Position numbers and translations under genes: made by a program | The notes under the pieces: model-generated | What the model was told of the DNA's origin: nothing | The model's input: the letters and a program-made list of their open reading frames with translations, nothing else | Database searches by the model: none | Source of the DNA: Planctomycetota bacterium | GTDB taxonomy: Bacteria; Planctomycetota; J058; J103 | NCBI GenBank assembly: GCA_003694875.1 | Contig: RFJN01000365.1 | Coordinates: 1-6,834 of the forward strand | Direction: 5' to 3' | Length of the DNA: 6,834 bases | Shown here: in pieces, positions 5,628 through 6,834 of the stretch | How the letters are laid out: every line of letters begins with the position of its first letter | Numbering within the stretch: the stretch's first letter is position 1

Positions 5628-6606
5628 ACAGATCGAGGAAGCGGTCCTCGTACTCCTTGAACACCCCGAGCCGATCGAGTTCGGCCTTGAGGTCGAGCGC
5701 CTTCGTGCGGTCCTCGCGCGCCTGCTCGAACAGCCGCTCGATGCGTTGCCGGGCCCGCTCGTCGAGGCGCGGACGGGATTCCTCTTCCTCGTCCTCCTCC
5801 TCGCTCTCGACCGCGAAGCTCGGGACGCTGAAGCCGCCCTCCTCCTCGTCCTCGCTCGCCGCCGCCGCACGCGCCTGTCGCGCCGCGGCCTGCATGCGCT
5901 CGAGCAGCTGGATCAGGCCGCGCTCCACCGCCTGCGCCTGCGTCTCGATCTCGCTCAGATCGATCGGAATCCCGCTCGCGGCCTGGAACACCCGCAGCAC
6001 CGCCAGCGACGCCTTGGGGTTGGGAACGCCGATCGCGAAGAAGGGCAGTTCCCCGAGCAGGCACACCCCACCGAGCCCCCGCTGCATCGCCGCGGCGAGC
6101 AGCACCCCGTTGAGCCCGGTGATCTCGCCCTCGGCGAGCACGTGCGCCCGCTCGTGACCCGCGGCGTCGAGCCGTACCTCGTTGAGCAGCGCCGGCTGCG
6201 TCGCCACCGCGAACACCCGCGGATCGGCGCTCGGGTGGATCGGGGTCGCCATCGCCGCGAAGGTGAACACGCGCTCGACCCCGTACGGCATGGCGTGGTC
6301 GAGCAGCCGCGTCGCGAACTCGAAGCCGCGCTCGGACGGCTGCGCCTCCCCGACGAAGATCACCAGGTCACGTACCCCCGCCGGATCGCGCCAGCCGTAG
6401 AACGTGCTGCGCGGAAAGCGCGGCGGCTGTGCGATCCCGCCCTTGACCTCGATCCGCTTCAGATCGAAGTAGTCGCCCGGAGGCAGCTCACCGAGCCGCT
6501 GCGCACCGAGTTTCTCCACCAGGTACGCCGCCGCGCCGATCGCCACGTTGCCCATGCCCGGCCATGCCGCGATCAGCCAGGGGTTGCGCAGGTGTTCGCT
6601 CGCCAT
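5611..6606 (-). CDS. PAC2-family protein with acidic linker and helical C-terminus
   Basis: This 331-residue protein opens with LIAAWPGMGNVAIGAAAYLVEKL (11-33), the signature first strand and glycine turn of the PAC2 fold, best known from proteasome assembly chaperones and from archaeal and actinobacterial relatives. Further fold-like segments are DLVIFVGEAQPS (80-91), RVFTFAAMATPIHPS (112-126), ITGLNGVLLAAAMQRGLGGVCLLGELPFF (162-190) and NPKASLAVLRVF (196-207). A low-complexity acidic linker (252-277) follows, then a charged helical tail (280-331), DERARQRIERLFEQAREDR and LKAELDRLGVF among it, which could form a coiled coil. ATG 6606 is chosen because AAGGGGG (6613-6619, minus sense) sits 6 nt upstream; the open frame continues to 6681 without family-like sequence. 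No catalytic residues are known for such bacterial proteins, so function is undetermined; a role as assembly or binding scaffold is inference. The gene ends inside the opposing sugar transferase gene. Confidence 0.87.
   Translation of the reverse strand: MASEHLRNPWLIAAWPGMGNVAIGAAAYLVEKLGAQRLGELPPGDYFDLKRIEVKGGIAQPPRFPRSTFYGWRDPAGVRDLVIFVGEAQPSERGFEFATRLLDHAMPYGVERVFTFAAMATPIHPSADPRVFAVATQPALLNEVRLDAAGHERAHVLAEGEITGLNGVLLAAAMQRGLGGVCLLGELPFFAIGVPNPKASLAVLRVFQAASGIPIDLSEIETQAQAVERGLIQLLERMQAAARQARAAAASEDEEEGGFSVPSFAVESEEEDEEEESRPRLDERARQRIERLFEQAREDRTKALDLKAELDRLGVFKEYEDRFLDLFKQAE
5776..5853 (-). repeat. Acidic low-complexity tract in the PAC2 gene
   Basis: Residues 252-277 of the PAC2 protein are mainly Glu and Asp, with two blocks (EDEEE and SEEEDEEEES) around a short FSVPSF segment. 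In DNA the plus strand shows near-repeated CTC/CTT/GTC triplets. It likely forms a disordered, negatively charged linker; such triplet runs can also change length by slippage. Confidence 0.75.
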
Positions 6607-6750
6607 GTCCGTCCCCCTTCGCTCGCGCCGCTCCCGACCCCGGGACGCGGCGATCGTAGCGATCGCCGCCCCGCGGCGCAACGGTTCCCGGCGCCTGCGG
6701 GCGCGCGATCCCGCACACCGGCCGCCTCGGCGCTCACGCTGCGTCCCGTT
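6607..6750. other. Gap between the proline-rich gene and the PAC2 gene
   Basis: This 144-bp gap separates two leftward genes. It holds the PAC2 ribosome binding site (6613-6619, minus sense) and the inverted repeat listed separately. No convincing -35/-10 pair was found. The distance is long for a tightly coupled operon but does not exclude co-transcription. Confidence 0.4.
6647..6669. repeat. Perfect 10-bp inverted repeat upstream of the PAC2 gene
   Basis: GCGGCGATCG (6647-6656) pairs exactly with CGATCGCCGC (6660-6669) around a 3-nt loop. It lies about 40 bp before the PAC2 ATG in the gap after the proline-rich gene. It could be an operator, a leader hairpin, or a terminator for the upstream gene; there is no T-tract on either side, which weakens the last option. 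Confidence 0.6.
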
Positions 6751-6834
6751 TCAGAAGGAACCGAGCACCTCGTTCGGCGGCGGGGGCTCGAATGCCGGCG
6801 GCGGCGGAGCGTCGGGCGGCTGCACCCCGAGGTC
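6751..6834 (-). CDS. C-terminal fragment of an unidentified protein with a proline-rich tail
   Basis: Reading leftward from the window edge, 27 codons run to a TGA (6751-6753 in plus coordinates). The tail reads DLGVQPPDAPPPPAFEPPPP followed by NEVLGSF. Proline-rich ends like this are usually flexible linkers or envelope-protein tails, but nothing identifies the family. The frame is chosen because it ends in a stop followed by non-coding-looking sequence and matches the direction of the PAC2 gene. It may be only a chance open frame. Confidence 0.4.
   Translation of the reverse strand, partial: DLGVQPPDAPPPPAFEPPPPNEVLGSF

Noticed and set aside
1..6834. tRNA, rRNA, CRISPR array, insertion sequence or riboswitch
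   Set aside because: No tRNA-like cloverleaf, regularly spaced repeat, transposase motif or flanking terminal repeat was seen on either strand.

Overview
This is a very GC-rich bacterial chromosome segment carrying seven protein-coding genes, two of them cut by the window edges. The strong G/C preference at third codon positions, the PA2707/PA2706-type MoxR-VWA pair and a TIGR03087-type sugar transferase of exosortase/EpsH polysaccharide systems all suggest a high-GC proteobacterium, most likely a gammaproteobacterium. That placement is an inference; there is no rRNA or other phylogenetic marker in the window.

Layout: (1) 1-198, + strand, the last 65 codons of a protein, perhaps a membrane glycosyltransferase. 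(2) 199-431, convergent non-coding gap. (3) 432-1220, - strand, class I SAM-dependent methyltransferase of the type found in surface-glycan loci. (4) 1221-1486, divergent non-coding region. (5) 1487-2353 and 2350-3603, + strand, a translationally coupled MoxR-type AAA+ ATPase and VWA-domain protein. (6) 3604-3765, non-coding gap. (7) 3766-4434 and 4431-5627, + strand, a translationally coupled membrane-anchored hexapeptide acyltransferase and a GT4-like sugar transferase. (8) 5611-6606, - strand, a PAC2-domain protein with an acidic linker and helical tail; its end overlaps the sugar transferase gene by 17 bp. (9) 6607-6750, gap with a perfect 10-bp inverted repeat. (10) 6751-6834, - strand, the proline-rich C-terminus of an unidentified protein.

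Two functional themes are visible. The flanks of the MoxR-VWA operon carry polysaccharide functions: the methyltransferase on the left, the acyltransferase and sugar transferase on the right. The MoxR-VWA pair is probably a chaperone-like maturation module whose client is not evident here. The left part (1-1220) uses many more A/T-ending codons than everything to its right, so a compositional boundary lies in the 1221-1486 gap and the left part may have been acquired separately.

No RNA genes, mobile elements, CRISPR arrays or convincing intrinsic terminators were seen. Most of the window looks like ordinary chromosomal sequence. The parts most worth follow-up are the PAC2 protein, the MoxR-VWA pair with its variant metal site, and the codon-usage break.
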